Shown here: positions 22,215 through 35,330 of the stretch, one piece after another
Layout: the number at the start of each line of letters is the position of its first letter
Position numbering within the stretch: the stretch's first letter is position 1
Source: Anastrepha obliqua
Taxonomy: Eukaryota > Arthropoda > Insecta > Diptera > Tephritidae
DNA length: 64,000 bases
Direction of reading: 5' to 3'
Assembly: GCF_027943255.1 (NCBI RefSeq)
Contig: NC_072895.1
Span: 75,828,001 to 75,892,000 of the forward strand
Made by a program: the position numbers and the translations under genes
Notes under the pieces: model-generated
What the model was told of the DNA's origin: nothing
Seen by the model: only the letters and a program-made list of their open reading frames with translations
Databases searched by the model: none

Positions 22215-24130
22215 CGTTCTTTTTTAGTATGTGCTGAATTATATACTGTACAGCTCTTCTGCAAATTTCAATTTGAAATTATTCTGGAATTGATTTATTA
22301 ATATTGACTTCTGGATTAAAAAGTCTGACAGCCGTGCGCGCTTCTTCTCATTATCCGTAAGGTGTCCATAATTTTTAAAACATAATTTTGCAGCACCGAA
22401 TTTTGAAATACTTACATCATTTGCAATAAGAAATTTTTTTCGAGTCGAAGTTTACAATACAGAATTTTAACAACCAGAATTTTTAATACAGAAAATTGTA
22501 TTGAAAGAAAATTGTATTGAATTGTATACAAAGTGCTGAGGGATTAAATGCTCGGTTGTTTTGTATTAAAAATTGCGCTTTTGGTCTTGAACTATTTAAA
22601 TATACATACATTTTAGTAGAAAATTGTTAATAGATTGAGTTCCGAATGCGTAAACTAGTAAGAGGAGGATGGACCTAAGCCTACTGAACTTAAATTGAGC
22701 ACATAAAATGAACCGGAACAGCAATGCCCATTTGGATACGATAACCTATTCAAGGAGCAACCACCTGGGTGCAAATGAAGAGTTCAATGGTGACATACTA
22801 TATATATGTATACATATTTATGTGCATTATCTCATAATGGATACACTGTGAGAAATGTGCGGTGCATCACGCTCGTAAGTAGATGCTGTACCAGCAATGG
22901 CATTAATTTATTTAATTCAATTTAAAAAAGTGGCTGCACAAAGTGTAGGTAATTTTTGTATCGCTTATCGTTTATTCTGTGTACAATGTGGTCACAGTGA
23001 TCATCCATTCCAAACGGCGTTCGTCTATGAAGGGGGAGTTTTGAGGGCAGTTGCGTATGTACTTCGACTTACGGCCAGCATGAAAATGTCAGTGGCGATT
23101 GAGTTCATACTAGAATTTGCGGCTCTGTACTACAACCACATAAAATGAAAAGTTAGAACAGTGCACTTAAGCCGCAGCTGAACTGAATGATTAGTCTGCG
23201 TTTGAGTGCGGGACACGCGTATGGGTCGGACTCGAAAATCGTAGTTAAAAATTGCAATAAAAATGTGAAAATTTAGTTAATCAAACATTTCTAATTAATT
23301 CACAAATTACAATCAAAATGCGTTTGAAAGTTGGGCTTGAGTGTCACCGTTTTGAAATTTACGGTAAGCGACGCGTGAAACCTTAAAAAGTGGGTGGAAA
23401 TGAAAAAATGCAGAGGCATACAACTAGTATGTATGTATGTATATACATATATGCATATCTACTTACACATACACAATTACGCTCGTAAGAAGGAAATAAA
23501 GCCGCAGTGTCCAATTAATAGAATAGTGAGCCTGTTGGAGTCAAGTGAAATCCGCATTCGAATGGTAATATTATTAATTAGGTCAGGCGCACCCACAGGC
23601 TTTCTCCCTGTTAACCCAGCAGCAGACACAGTTTGCATTTTAATTGAACTGAACAATTATTTCTTGGGCAATACATTTCATGAAGAATGAAAACGAGTAA
23701 ACTTAACCGTTGCGCCATAGCCCTGATAAAATTCAAATGGGATCCAAACATGTTTTTGACGTTCAATTTGTTGTTTTCTTAGTGCATTATGCTGATTACT
23801 AACGTACGTACTATGTACCTAGCCTACATATATGCACATGTATAAATTCGCATAACTATGTATTTAATTTGAAGTATGTGGTTCGTTCGACTCCCATAAT
23901 AAAATTCGATGCAAAACTTTACAAGACCATCAGTCGGCTTACAGCGGCAGAGTAGAATTGCAGTTTTCAAATTTGTGCAAAGACTTAACGCGAAGTTGTA
24001 AGTGGCAGAATAAAAAAAAAAAAAACAAAAAAACAAAAATTGAGGTGAGGTGATCCTAAAGTTGTTCGATGTAGAATAACAATTAATGAAAGTGACATAC
24101 ATGTTTAGAAAATCAGAAAAAAGCACAAGT
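22215..24130. other. No gene supported; possible short 5' exon
   Basis: Frames at 22897-23148 and 23394-23690 have no family features. An ATG at 23318 opens 15 codons and meets a good donor (ACG/GTAAGC, GT at 23364), which could be a first exon of a gene lying to the right. I see no partner exon and give this little weight. Confidence 0.3.
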
Positions 24131-24185
24131 AATGAACTGTCTAGGATCGAATTTATCTTATATACCGAGCAATAAGAATGGAATA

Positions 24186-24330
24186 CGATTTTATATACGT
24201 TCCCACGGCAGTCGGTTCTACGTAACCGGGACGACCCAGATTTATATCCGGCTAAGAACTGTCACTTCAGCAGCAATCTCCATATATGTATGGGGGCTGC
24301 TAATGCTAACAACAGGGATTTTATATACCG
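24186..24330 (+). repeat. Dispersed repeat, copy C
   Basis: Carries GGCAGTCGGTTCTACGTAAC, a GACGACCCAGATTTATATCC block and the TCAGCAGCAATC stretch seen in the copies at 2588 and 12960-13262. Confidence 0.55.
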
Positions 24331-24360
24331 AGAAAGATGTAGGAATCAAATCGGATTTTA

Positions 24361-25081
24361 CAGTCTGTGTCAGAAAAAAAGAACCGGTTTTTTTCTTGTG
24401 ACTTCAAGATATAATTCGTTCTGCTACTTAAGGGCTATGACGCCAGTGCTAACTCAGGTTAGAGTCGTTCGAAACTTTCCCGTAAACGCAAACAAACAAA
24501 AATGAGTGAGAAGTATGCGAAGCGTTTTGAGGCGATATTTATACCGCTGCTGCAAAAGTAAATAAAAAAAGTGTGTTGTGATGTGTCGCTGCCTGAAGCG
24601 AGTGACGACAAAAAAGCAGAATAAAGTAGTCGTCCAACTTTTTAAGCGGGACCCTTCTTTGTGACTACGCCAAGGACGCACAATTCTTACTAAAAAGAGG
24701 ATAGATATGAGTATCAGCACCATCGAACGACGACTAAAGGAGGCGAACATATCCTACCGTCCCACATCGTCAAAAGCACTACTCTAAGAAAAACACATTG
24801 AGATACAACAAAACAAGAAAATGGCGTCACAAAAATGGACTGGCCTTCCCAGTACCCAGACGCCAACCCCATTGGAAAATATGTGGGGAACTATGAAAAC
24901 GCTAGTCCTGTTTGTCAACAAGCTACGCAGAAAAGTTGGTTCAAAGCATGAAGAAGATGCCAGGCTATACTCGACAACGATGAAGACTCGTAGTTTTGTA
25001 CATACTTTCATGTAAAAAAAATTAAATATATATCTTTTATACTTTATGAATAATCGCGGTTCCGTTTTCTGAAACAGGCTG
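24361..25081 (+). mobile_element. Internally deleted Tc1/Tc3-like element
   Basis: Imperfect inverted ends CAGTCTGTGTCAGAAAAA and the complement of CAGCCTGTTTCAGAAAAC; TA precedes the left end (24359-24360). The remnant starts MSEKYAKRFEAIF and includes SISTIERRLKEANISYRPTS (HTH), then passes across a deletion to TQTPTPLENMWGTMKT, the block around the third catalytic Glu. The first two catalytic acids are lost. Confidence 0.75.
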
Positions 25082-25084
25082 TCT

Positions 25085-26010
25085 ATATCGAGCGCATGTT
25101 CTCAATAGAATGTTATGCTTATAGGCATGTAAGGATCATATTTATAGCTTGAAGATTGCTTGAAATATGACGATAATCGCATATGGACGCATTTTACTTA
25201 GGAGTACTGGCCAATGCATTCCGTACACGAAGTTTGGTTGAATTCAATAGAGTAGTTCTTGAGATAGTGGCTGAATTACGCACGTTTTCCGAAAATTTCA
25301 CATACATAAAGGAGTTTCTACCTTGAGGATCACCACGGCTCGGAGAAATACTCAAAATCCATGAATTGCGCACAATAGATCATTCAGGTCACGCTGCTAA
25401 ATCCCCTGAAATAATAATAATAACAGCTAAATTGATCGCTGCCTACTGATTCTGTTTCATTCAGATACTGTTACTAATAGTGTATTTGTAACTTTTACAG
25501 AGTCAAGAACCCTTTCTGCTGCTTAGCTGCTTAATTTGCTACTCCACTAACCGTAAAAAGGAAAGTTTACCAATAAATTACAAAAAAAAATTGAAACAGA
25601 ATGTTTTCTATACATTTTAATTCAAATTAAAATGATTTTGTGAGAACTTTTGTATCTAAATTGTCTTTTTAATTGTAGCTTCTGGTGGCTTTATTGTATT
25701 TGTGGAACATAAGAAAATAAAAGCAACTTAAGAAAAACGTGTAAAACAATAGCCGATGCGCAAAGGTTTCATTCTTGCATTCCTTACGAAAAAAATAAAG
25801 TTAAATGTAAAAACGTTTCTACTTTTGGCTAAAGCTTATCCTCCTTCTTTTTTCAGACTTTGTAAAAGTTTTCGATAATATGATTTTGTATTTTTGAACG
25901 TGAAAAAAATACGTCAAAAACTAAAGTGCACCGAAAATGTCATACCTCCCAAGTGGTGAGGAAATGGGTAATAAAATGTATTAAAAATTATTGTTTTCAT
26001 ATAATTATAA
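25085..26010. other. No gene; possible LINE 3' UTR piece
   Basis: GCGCACAATAGATCATTCAGG at 25368 echoes the 18089 sequence and is followed by an AATAATAATAATAA run, as at a LINE 3' end. The remainder is AT-rich without frames. Confidence 0.4.
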
Positions 26011-26014
26011 TGTA

Positions 26015-27719
26015 CTAGCATTACCCAGTGGGCTTCGCACCACCATACATAAAATGTTTTTTTATATCGCAAGAAATTTTTCATATTAAGTTTTCTTTAT
26101 AGAACTCGTAAAATGTTTAAACAGTTGAATTAGTTGATTTTTTTCATTCAACATACTTTCTAAAGATGTCACAATAGCCTTTTCTGTACTTTTTTAAAAT
26201 TTTATTGTTGTGGTCACCTACATATATACAGGTAAGGTGAAAGAGCCGAAAAAAACTTATAATTAAACTTTGATTCTTTAATTTCCATTTCAATTTTTTA
26301 CGCTAAATAAATTATGCTAAAATAAATAAAGTTAAAAATGTTTTTCCAGTTCCTCCTGGAGCATTCCATTTTTTTATTATATTTGCGTCCAAAATGACTT
26401 GCAATTCGATAAAAAATTGATGCGAAAGTTGATTGCATCGCAAAATAAAATTGTTTTCTTGAGGGCGAATCATCAATCGATACGAATAAAAATTCATCGC
26501 ACTTACGGTTTTCGTTGGTTTTTGACCTGCGATGCAAAAATTAATTAGCGTATGAAAATTATTTAAAAATCATATTTAAACAAAAATAAAATGTGTATGT
26601 ACCAGTTGTTGGATTTATCATTGGTATGTTGATATGATAGCCATCGTCCCCTCTCCAAAACAAAATGGGGTATTGCAATGCATCATAACAGCGATGGAGT
26701 TCTGAAATACGTTGTAATTGCTCATTTCTACGATACAAAACAATATCTCGTGGCTGAAACTGTTCACCAACCACAACAATAGCTACTTCATCAATCGTTG
26801 GTACATTGAATCGTCTGGCGTGCTCCCCAATTGGTGTTTTATCGGCTTTATTATGATTTTGTGGCCATCGGTGGGCATCAGATCGAGTGCCACTTTGAAC
26901 AATTTCACCAATTCATTGTGTTGATGGAACATTGTTTGCAATTCATTCACGATTGATCTTCTTTTATTCGTCGAAATTGCACAGCGCTGATCTAATTCAC
27001 GATTCTCATCACCAATAAAATATATTTGCAAAAATTGATGGTCACCATCTGGGACCTTGAGTCTGTAAAGTTCGAGAAATATATGTTGATAACGGATCTG
27101 AATTTTTAAAAACATTTTAACTGGTTGTAGTACATAAGAATGCAATCTCTTAACCTGAAGGCGAGTTCCCAATTGGTCTATATCTGGAGTCCTTAGTTAC
27201 CCAGCGAAAAGAAAAGTCCTCTTTTCATTAGCATTTATCAACAACTTACAATGGATACTCATGTGGTTCAAAGACATCCTAGGGTTATCCAGGTCCACGT
27301 TTTGGTCTATATCTCGAGACCCTAGTTACGGAGGGGCATTAAAAATACTCTATACTATAGCAATCATCAACAGCTCCCATTTGCTACCCATATTGTACGA
27401 ACACATCCTTAAGTTATCGGGGTCCACATTTTGGCCGATATCTCGAGACCCTAGTCACGGAGCGGCATCAAAAATACTCTATACTATAGAATCATCAGCA
27501 GCTTCCATTTGCTACCCATATTGTACAAACACATCCTAGGGTTACCCGGGTTCACGTTTTGGCCTATTTCTCGAGACCCTGGTATCCGATTCTTAAAATT
27601 TCAAAACACAAACCATCTACTGAATAGTCCAAACAAAGCCTAAAAATTTGGTTTGGATAAGTGAGCCCGTTCTTGAGTTATAAGATTACCAAGGAAATGT
27701 AACTTCTTTTTATATACAT
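26015..27719 (-). mobile_element. Helitron, internally deleted, with Rep/helicase remnants
   Basis: On the minus strand the 3' terminus is CCACTGGGTAATGCTAG followed by T, the CTRR end of a Helitron; the 5' side (ATATAAAAAGAAGTTACATTTCC) lies at about 27700-27717. Coding remnants: RYQHIFLELYRLKVPDGDHQFLQIYF, DQRCAISTNKRR, HNELVKLFKVALD (26783-27172), EQFQPRDIVLYRRN and LQYPILFWRGDDGYHINIPM (26559-26774), then YSYRLMIRPQENNF joined directly to NAPGGTGKTFL, a Walker A motif of the helicase. The catalytic HUH core and most of the helicase are deleted. It carries a minisatellite at 27173-27590. Confidence 0.85.
27173..27590. repeat. Minisatellite, period about 128 bp, about 3.3 copies
   Basis: The phrase CATCCTAGGGTTATCC recurs at 27275, 27404 (CATCCTTAAGTTATCG) and 27532 (CATCCTAGGGTTACCC), and GGTCTATATCT..GAG recurs from 27173. 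Copies are about 85% alike. It lies within the 5' part of the Helitron. Confidence 0.85.
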
Positions 27720-27720
27720 A

Positions 27721-28373
27721 CTAGCATTTCCCAGTGGGCTTCGCACCACCATACATAAAATGTTTTTTTTATATCGCAAGAAATTTTTCATATAAAGTTT
27801 TCTTTATAGAACTCGTAAAATGTTTAATCAGTTGAATTAGTTGATTTTTTTCATTCAACATACTTTCTAAAGATATCACAATAGCCTTTTCTGTACTTTT
27901 TTAAAATTTGGTGCTCACCTATATACAGGTAAGGTGAAAGAGCCGATAAAAACTTGTAATTAAACTTTGATTCTTTAATTTCCATTTCAATTTTTTACGC
28001 TAAATAAATTGTGCTAAAATAAATAAAGTTAAAAATGTTTTTCCAGTTCCTTGAATGCTCCAGTTTTTATTATATTTTCGTCCAAAATTAATATTAACAT
28101 AATACACTTACAACCACAACAGTACAACACAAACGCTCATAAGCGGCTGTGTATTTGTTGTTGTTTTTCCCATACAGGCATTTCGTATGAGAGGAAACCA
28201 TTACTCACATAAAATGTCAGGAACGGCTGCACCGATTTCAATCAAACTTCACACAAACCACCTCCTCAGAGATAGAAAAGAACTCTGAAATTTTTGTGTT
28301 AATCGGTTCGGCGGTTCTTGAGTTATAAGATTACCAAGGAAATGTAACTTCTTTTTATATATATAGATATAGA
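27721..28373 (-). mobile_element. Short non-autonomous Helitron
   Basis: Minus strand begins TCTATATCTATATATATA at 28373 after an A and ends CCCAGTGGGAAATGCTAG before a T, that is, TC...CTRR inserted between A and T. Both halves match the larger Helitron immediately to the left, in the same orientation, with the middle deleted. There is no coding sequence. Confidence 0.85.
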
Positions 28374-28374
28374 T

Positions 28375-28862
28375 TGCTTGGACATTAAAATAGCGAAATC
28401 TCATCTGAAAATCAATTGTTTACGTCCCAATTGTGTTTCAATAGCCTGAGGGCACTACCACCAATGCATCTTTACATACATATAGTGAAAAATTCAAAAA
28501 ATTAATTTCTCGAGTAAATCAAAAAACCGTATATAAGTAAGTAGTAAGTTAAGTATGATTCAAACTTGTTTTTATAACTATTCATTATTGTCTAGGGATA
28601 AAGGATTTGAATTACGTGTTTTTGATAATGAGTGAAAATGCCAGCTCCTTTAAACACATTTCAAGTGCGCTCTATCTAGAACGCATCACCTGCCAGTGTG
28701 GGCGCGCGCACTCACATGCTTTCACTATAAACGACATAACTATCTTGCGATGCAAAAGTACAGTAATTTTTTTTTTTAAGAAAATAATGCGTATAACGCT
28801 TTTTGAGTTTTCATGGGAAGTTAATAAAAAATTCAATTCTTTTCTAAATATTTTTATTATAT
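28375..28862. other. No gene recognised
   Basis: The 85-codon plus frame at 28607 has no recognised motif. Confidence 0.4.
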
Positions 28863-28866
28863 AAAT

Positions 28867-29131
28867 CGTCCCCTTAGTATTAAAATAGCCTATAAATTTT
28901 TTGATGTTTTGAGAAAATGAATTTCAAACTTTTTGTCGAAAGTAGCTCTCACTCAAATCTCGTTATGTCTGTAAATATTTATTATTTTTTGACTGACGTT
29001 TTGACCCACTTTGTGGAACTAGAATTTGGAAAAATTTTGACCACATATAAAATCGACGATGGAGAATCCAAAAATTCAATAAAAAAATAATAGCCTATGA
29101 GCACATAGGCTATTGTTATACTAAGGGGACG
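28867..29131. mobile_element. MITE with 4-bp target duplication, copy 1
   Basis: Ends CGTCCCCTTAGTAT and its complement; AAAT at 28863-28866 and 29132-29135. The last 40 bases also form a hairpin (ATAGCCTATGAGCACATAGGCTAT). About 99% identical to 32241-32504. Confidence 0.9.
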
Positions 29132-29135
29132 AAAT

Positions 29136-29880
29136 AAAGTTTCTAATTGCTGTAAAAAGTCATAAGATTCGAATGAATCAAAAGATGAAATGAGTGCTGA
29201 AATGTGAAAAGGTAATTATAAGAGCCTGCATAAAAACTTGTTTACAAATAACTCGTGACAATATTGCACACCAAGTTAACATTGAAATTCGGCTAATGAC
29301 ATATAAAAACTTGAAAAGCCAACTTTGAGTGTCCTTCTTGGGAAAACTTTACTCTAAAATCTAATTTATTCCTTACAACTTTGATAATCAAATTTTCGCT
29401 TTATTTCGGCAATGTAATTAACATATGAGTGGAGGTTTATTTTTCAATATAATCACCCATAGTTAACATAATTTTTCAGCGTCTTATAAAAAATATCTTT
29501 CCTCCTTGCATGAAAAATGAGCGTTTATTGCCGCCTTGAACTCTTCAGAGACATCTGGAAGGGAGAAACTAGAAATTCCGGCAACATTCGTTGTTTTTGA
29601 CGTTTACTTCTTTAAGTTTGACAACACGAATAAGTAGCACAAAGCATGTAGCCAGTAAGGCAAACAAAAACACCTATCTCTTCTCGTTCGTCCTTTTCAC
29701 AAGAACAAAACGTTTCCCTGTGTACATCGGGACTTACGGGAAGACAGTATCGAGTAGTATAGGTATCGGCAAATCACTGAGAAGCCGCAATCTGCTACAG
29801 GCGCCTTCGGGACACGCACAATGCAACACAACGACAGCGCGTTTTTCTCATTTTTTTTTTTTTTTTTCAATTATATATAT
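29136..29880. other. No gene; weak mariner remnant
   Basis: The complement of 29430-29560 ends like a mariner C-terminus (MGDYIEK-like) but is too decayed to be sure. A poly-T run lies at 29851-29867. Confidence 0.35.
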
Positions 29881-29892
29881 TTTATATAGTAT

Positions 29893-30175
29893 ATAATTGG
29901 CGCGTACACCCTTTTTGGCCCTTAGAATATTGAAACACTGTAGCCATGAACTTTCCAGCTGATGAAGTAACTTTAAATTTTGTAGGACCGCATGCATTCT
30001 TCCAATGCCATCTCACACTCTTGCTCACTTTCAGGGTCATAGTGATAGAAGCTTCAAAGAACTTTTGTTGAAGAGTAATATCTTCATACTGCCGCATAAT
30101 ACAAGTTGAAGTCCAAAGTAAACTACGACATAAAAATGTTTTGGATGGCCCCATCTTTTTAATGAGTTAGTGCGT
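29893..30175 (-). mobile_element. SINE 3' scrap plus mariner-like transposase fragment
   Basis: 29893-29922 matches the SINE 3' end (GGCGCGTACACCCTTTTT). It is followed on the minus strand by FEASITMTLKVSKSVRWHWK and KVTSSAGKFMATVFQYSKG, the middle of a SETMAR-like mariner transposase. Confidence 0.6.
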
Positions 30176-30284
30176 GTCCAGTGAAAGCTTGGATACATTC
30201 GGTTCTGTCGAAGCGAAATTATTGCGTCTAAAGTGTCAGTATATTTGAGTCATCGATACAAAAATGAGTTTCGAACAAAGAGCT

Positions 30285-31545
30285 AATATCAAATTCTGTT
30301 GATAAATCGGTAAAACGTTTTTACCGAAACATTTGAATTGGTAAAAAAGTTAATGGCGATGATTGTATATCTCTTTCCAGAGTTCATGAGTGGTTTACAC
30401 GTTTCAGAGATGGTTGTGAGGACATAAATGACAATGAGCACAGGAGCCGCCCAAAATCAGTAATCACCGAAAAATCCATCGAGAATGTCCATATATTGAC
30501 AAAAATAAACCGAAATCATCATTGACATTCATGGAATCGAGGTTGAATACTCCAATACATCGATTTATCGCATTTTAACTGATCATTTGGGTTTACGTTT
30601 CATTCCGCACAAGTTAACTGAGGACGAAAAATTGCTCAGAATTGAACATTCATAAGCCCTCATTAAAGAGGCGAAAAAAGACGAGAACTTCTTTTACAAC
30701 ATTGTAAATGGTGATGAACCGAGGTGTCTCCAGCATGAACCTGAAACAAAACGTCAAAGTGACGTTTTGAAGCGTTTGTTGCATTACCGTTGTTGAATTC
30801 ACCCTGAATACCCCGAAGAAGCTAGCTGGCGCTTATTTTATGATAATGCATTATCTCATCGGCCGTAGCCGAATGGGTTGGTGCGTGATTACCATTCGGA
30901 ATTCACAGAGAGGTCGTTGGTTCGAATCTCGGTGAAAGCAAAAATTAATAAAAACATTTTTTTAATAGCGGTCGCCCCTCGGCAGGCAATGGCAAACCTC
31001 ATAAAAATATCTGCTGTTCGGAGTCGGCCTGAAACTGTAGGTCCTTCCATTTGTGGAACTACATGAAGACGTACGCGACAAATAGGAGGAGGAGCTCGGC
31101 CAAACACTCAAAAAGGGTGTACGCGCCATTTATATATATATGTATATCATCTCGTCGATCCACTCTTGTGAGTGATTTTTTGGCTATAAATACGATTTTT
31201 ACCATCAATCACTTACCGTATTCGCCTGATATGGCTCACTGCGACTTCTACCTATTCGGGAAATTGCATTTGGCCATGAAAGGAAAACGTTTTGCGTCGG
31301 TAGAGGCCATCCAAAAGGTTTGTACCGACATCCCGAAGGACATTCCGATCAATGACCTGAAACACTCTTTCGAAAAGTTTTTAGATCGCGCAAAACAGTG
31401 TATTGAGGCTAGAGGGCCTCGAAGTTATCAGAACAAAGCTCCTGTAGTTTCTATTTTAGCTCAGTCTTGTTTATTTTTGACTTCACCTTGTATGGCCAGA
31501 TGCAATGTACGCATCTTGAGCAATGGCTCAGACATCTGGCGCTAA
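30285..31545 (+). mobile_element. Degenerate mariner-like element split by a SINE
   Basis: Starts MSFEQRANIKFC at 30264 and continues with many stops and frameshifts through HTH and catalytic blocks (DDCISLSRVHEW, RPKSVITEKSIENV, FFYNIVNGDEP). After the SINE at 30861-31140 it resumes as LPYSPDMAHCDFYLFGKLH and ends with the C-terminal SFEKFLDRAKQCIEARG block. The third catalytic Asp is present but the frame as a whole is dead. Confidence 0.75.
30861..31140 (+). mobile_element. tRNA-derived SINE, copy 2
   Basis: Head contains a perfect A box (TAGCCGAATGGG, 30866-30877) and a B box (GGTTCGAATCT, 30919-30929) in tRNA-like spacing with room for a long variable arm, so a Ser- or Leu-type tRNA ancestor is plausible. 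The body ends AAAAAGGGTGTACGCGCCA and the tail is a short TA repeat. It interrupts a mariner-like transposase. Confidence 0.85.
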
Positions 31546-31564
31546 ATAAAATATTTTGAAATTT

Positions 31565-32236
31565 TTACTTCACCTACTATAACATAATACTCTGTTTTCA
31601 CTTATGTCACCGGAATATTAGAAAATTACCACAAGATTTTCATCTTGAAAAGTTACTTATCATTCAGAAATTACTGACGCTTTCAATACACGTAGAACGT
31701 ACATATGTATATATGTTACATTCATGTATAATTTCTTTAATAGGAAAATGTCATCAATCAAACTAATGGCGCATTTGGAGTAATTTTAATGAATAGTCAT
31801 TGGAGTTACGCGCTATTACTTGCAAGAGTGTATAGAAAAGCTAAATTAATTTGTTCAAAAAGTAAGGTAACTATTTTTCTCGCAAAATATTTATCTATTC
31901 GTCAATATTAAAGTAATTCTTCTCTGATATTACACACTTGTGCCAAAGCTTTACTTTTCCAATCCTCGAGCCCCTCTGACCAAATGCTCTTTGGTATGGC
32001 TTTGTTTTCACATTTGTGGCAAATCTCCGTCTGTTGATAGATATTTTTTTGAGAGAGCAAGAAAAAGTCGGATTGGGCCTAGACCGTACTCACCGGTGAT
32101 AGGCAAAATTACGGTTTAATTTTTGGTCAAGAAAAATCATATTTATAAATTTTTTTCCATAACAGAAAATCGCCGAGTACACTAAAACACGTCTAGTACT
32201 TGTATCTAAAATATCAAAAACAAATCAAATTCGAAC
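31565..32236 (-). other. Mostly empty; mariner C-terminal scrap
   Basis: The complement of about 31870-32070 reads LWHKCVISEKNYFN, the C-terminal signature of a mariner transposase. Nothing else is recognisable. Confidence 0.45.
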
Positions 32237-32240
32237 ATAT

Positions 32241-32504
32241 CGTCCCCTTAGTATTAAAATAGCCTATAAATTTTTTGATGTTTTGAGAAAATGAATTTCA
32301 AACTTTTTGTCGAAAGTAGCTCTCACTCAAATCTCGTTATGTCTGTAAATATTTATTATTTTTTGACTGACGTTTTGACCCACTTTGTGGAACTAGAATT
32401 TGACAAAATTTTGACTACATATAAAATCGACGATGGAGAATCCAAAAATTCAATAAAAAATAATAGCCTATGAGCACATAGGCTATTGTTATACTAAGGG
32501 GACG
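32241..32504. mobile_element. MITE with 4-bp target duplication, copy 2
   Basis: Same ends as 28867-29131 but flanked by a different 4-bp repeat, ATAT (32237-32240 and 32505-32508). That the flanks differ between copies while the ends agree fixes both element boundaries. Confidence 0.9.
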
Positions 32505-32509
32505 ATATG

Positions 32510-32836
32510 AGATAATACAACAAAAGAAACACATTTAAGTATAGAGAAATGATTTTAAAAATAAAGCACACATACATACATAGAAAAGGAATAAATCGAA
32601 TGTACGAAATTTGAAAAGTCACATACTTTTTGAACACACGTCGTATATTGAAATGAAGTTTTAGTGGAGGCAAATTTTTATCTCGGCCGCTTGGTAAAGG
32701 CTGGAAATAGGGAAATCCACATTAAATGGATTTATAACAAAATACGAAAAAGGTTAGCTGGATCAAAGCACGATCATATAATAGTTCATGTCACCTCGGC
32801 GACAGATTACATTTTCTTCAAATCACTCTTAATAAA
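32510..32836. other. No gene recognised
   Basis: The 76-codon plus frame at 32664 shows no family features. Confidence 0.4.
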
Positions 32837-32837
32837 G

Positions 32838-34775
<1,938 letters not shown>

Positions 34776-34971
34776 TACTTATAACGAATTTGGAATTCGC
34801 TCAAAACACTGTAAACGACAATACATTTTGAACACCTGTTGGTACACAACAACTCCAATAGAAAGCATACAACTTTGTGCTTCCATAATTTGAAAATTAA
34901 CAAACAGTTACGTAGCTTACGACTACTCAGTTTAGAAGCTTGTTTTCAAAATGTTATTTGTACGCATAATA

Positions 34972-35328
34972 AGGGTTTTTCAATAAGGGCGGGTAGATGT
35001 TGAAATGGAATAAAATGGCGTTTGCTGTGTGGCACGTAGCGCCGTCCTGCTCGAACCACATGTCGTCTAGGTCCATATGGTTCAATATGGGCCATAAGAA
35101 ATTGGAAGGGCCACCACATCTACCGAAAAATGGGCGCAATGCGCGCAACGTTTGCGTTAATGAACACTCATTTTGATAATAAAGTTTTATCATTTGAACG
35201 TGCTGTTCAATCGTGTAATTGGCCATGATGATTTGGCATAAACAACTGAATAATAAACAAAAGATTTGACAGATGTCACCAAAACAGAATGGCACAGGGC
35301 GCCAAAATCGACCAATTGAAAAACCCTT
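34972..35328 (-). mobile_element. Short deletion derivative of a DUF4817-type mariner relative
   Basis: Inverted ends AAGGGTTTTTCAAT / complement. The minus-strand frame starts MANYTIEQHVQMIKLYYQN (HTH), runs to ALRPFFGRCGGPS, then jumps across a deletion to DLDDMWFEQDGATCHTANA (second catalytic Asp) and stops. Related derivatives lie at 52011 and 55938. Confidence 0.8.
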
Positions 35329-35330
35329 CA

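Noticed and set aside
23318..23363. Short coding exon ending in a good splice donor
   Set aside because: No downstream exon of the same protein was found within the window, and donor-like sites are frequent in AT-rich fly DNA.
27173..27590. CRISPR-like array
   Set aside because: Whole 128-bp units diverge together without alternating short repeats and unique spacers, and the setting is a Helitron in eukaryotic DNA.
30861..30940. Functional tRNA gene
   Set aside because: The A and B boxes are good, but the acceptor stem does not close and the sequence continues as a repeated SINE body.
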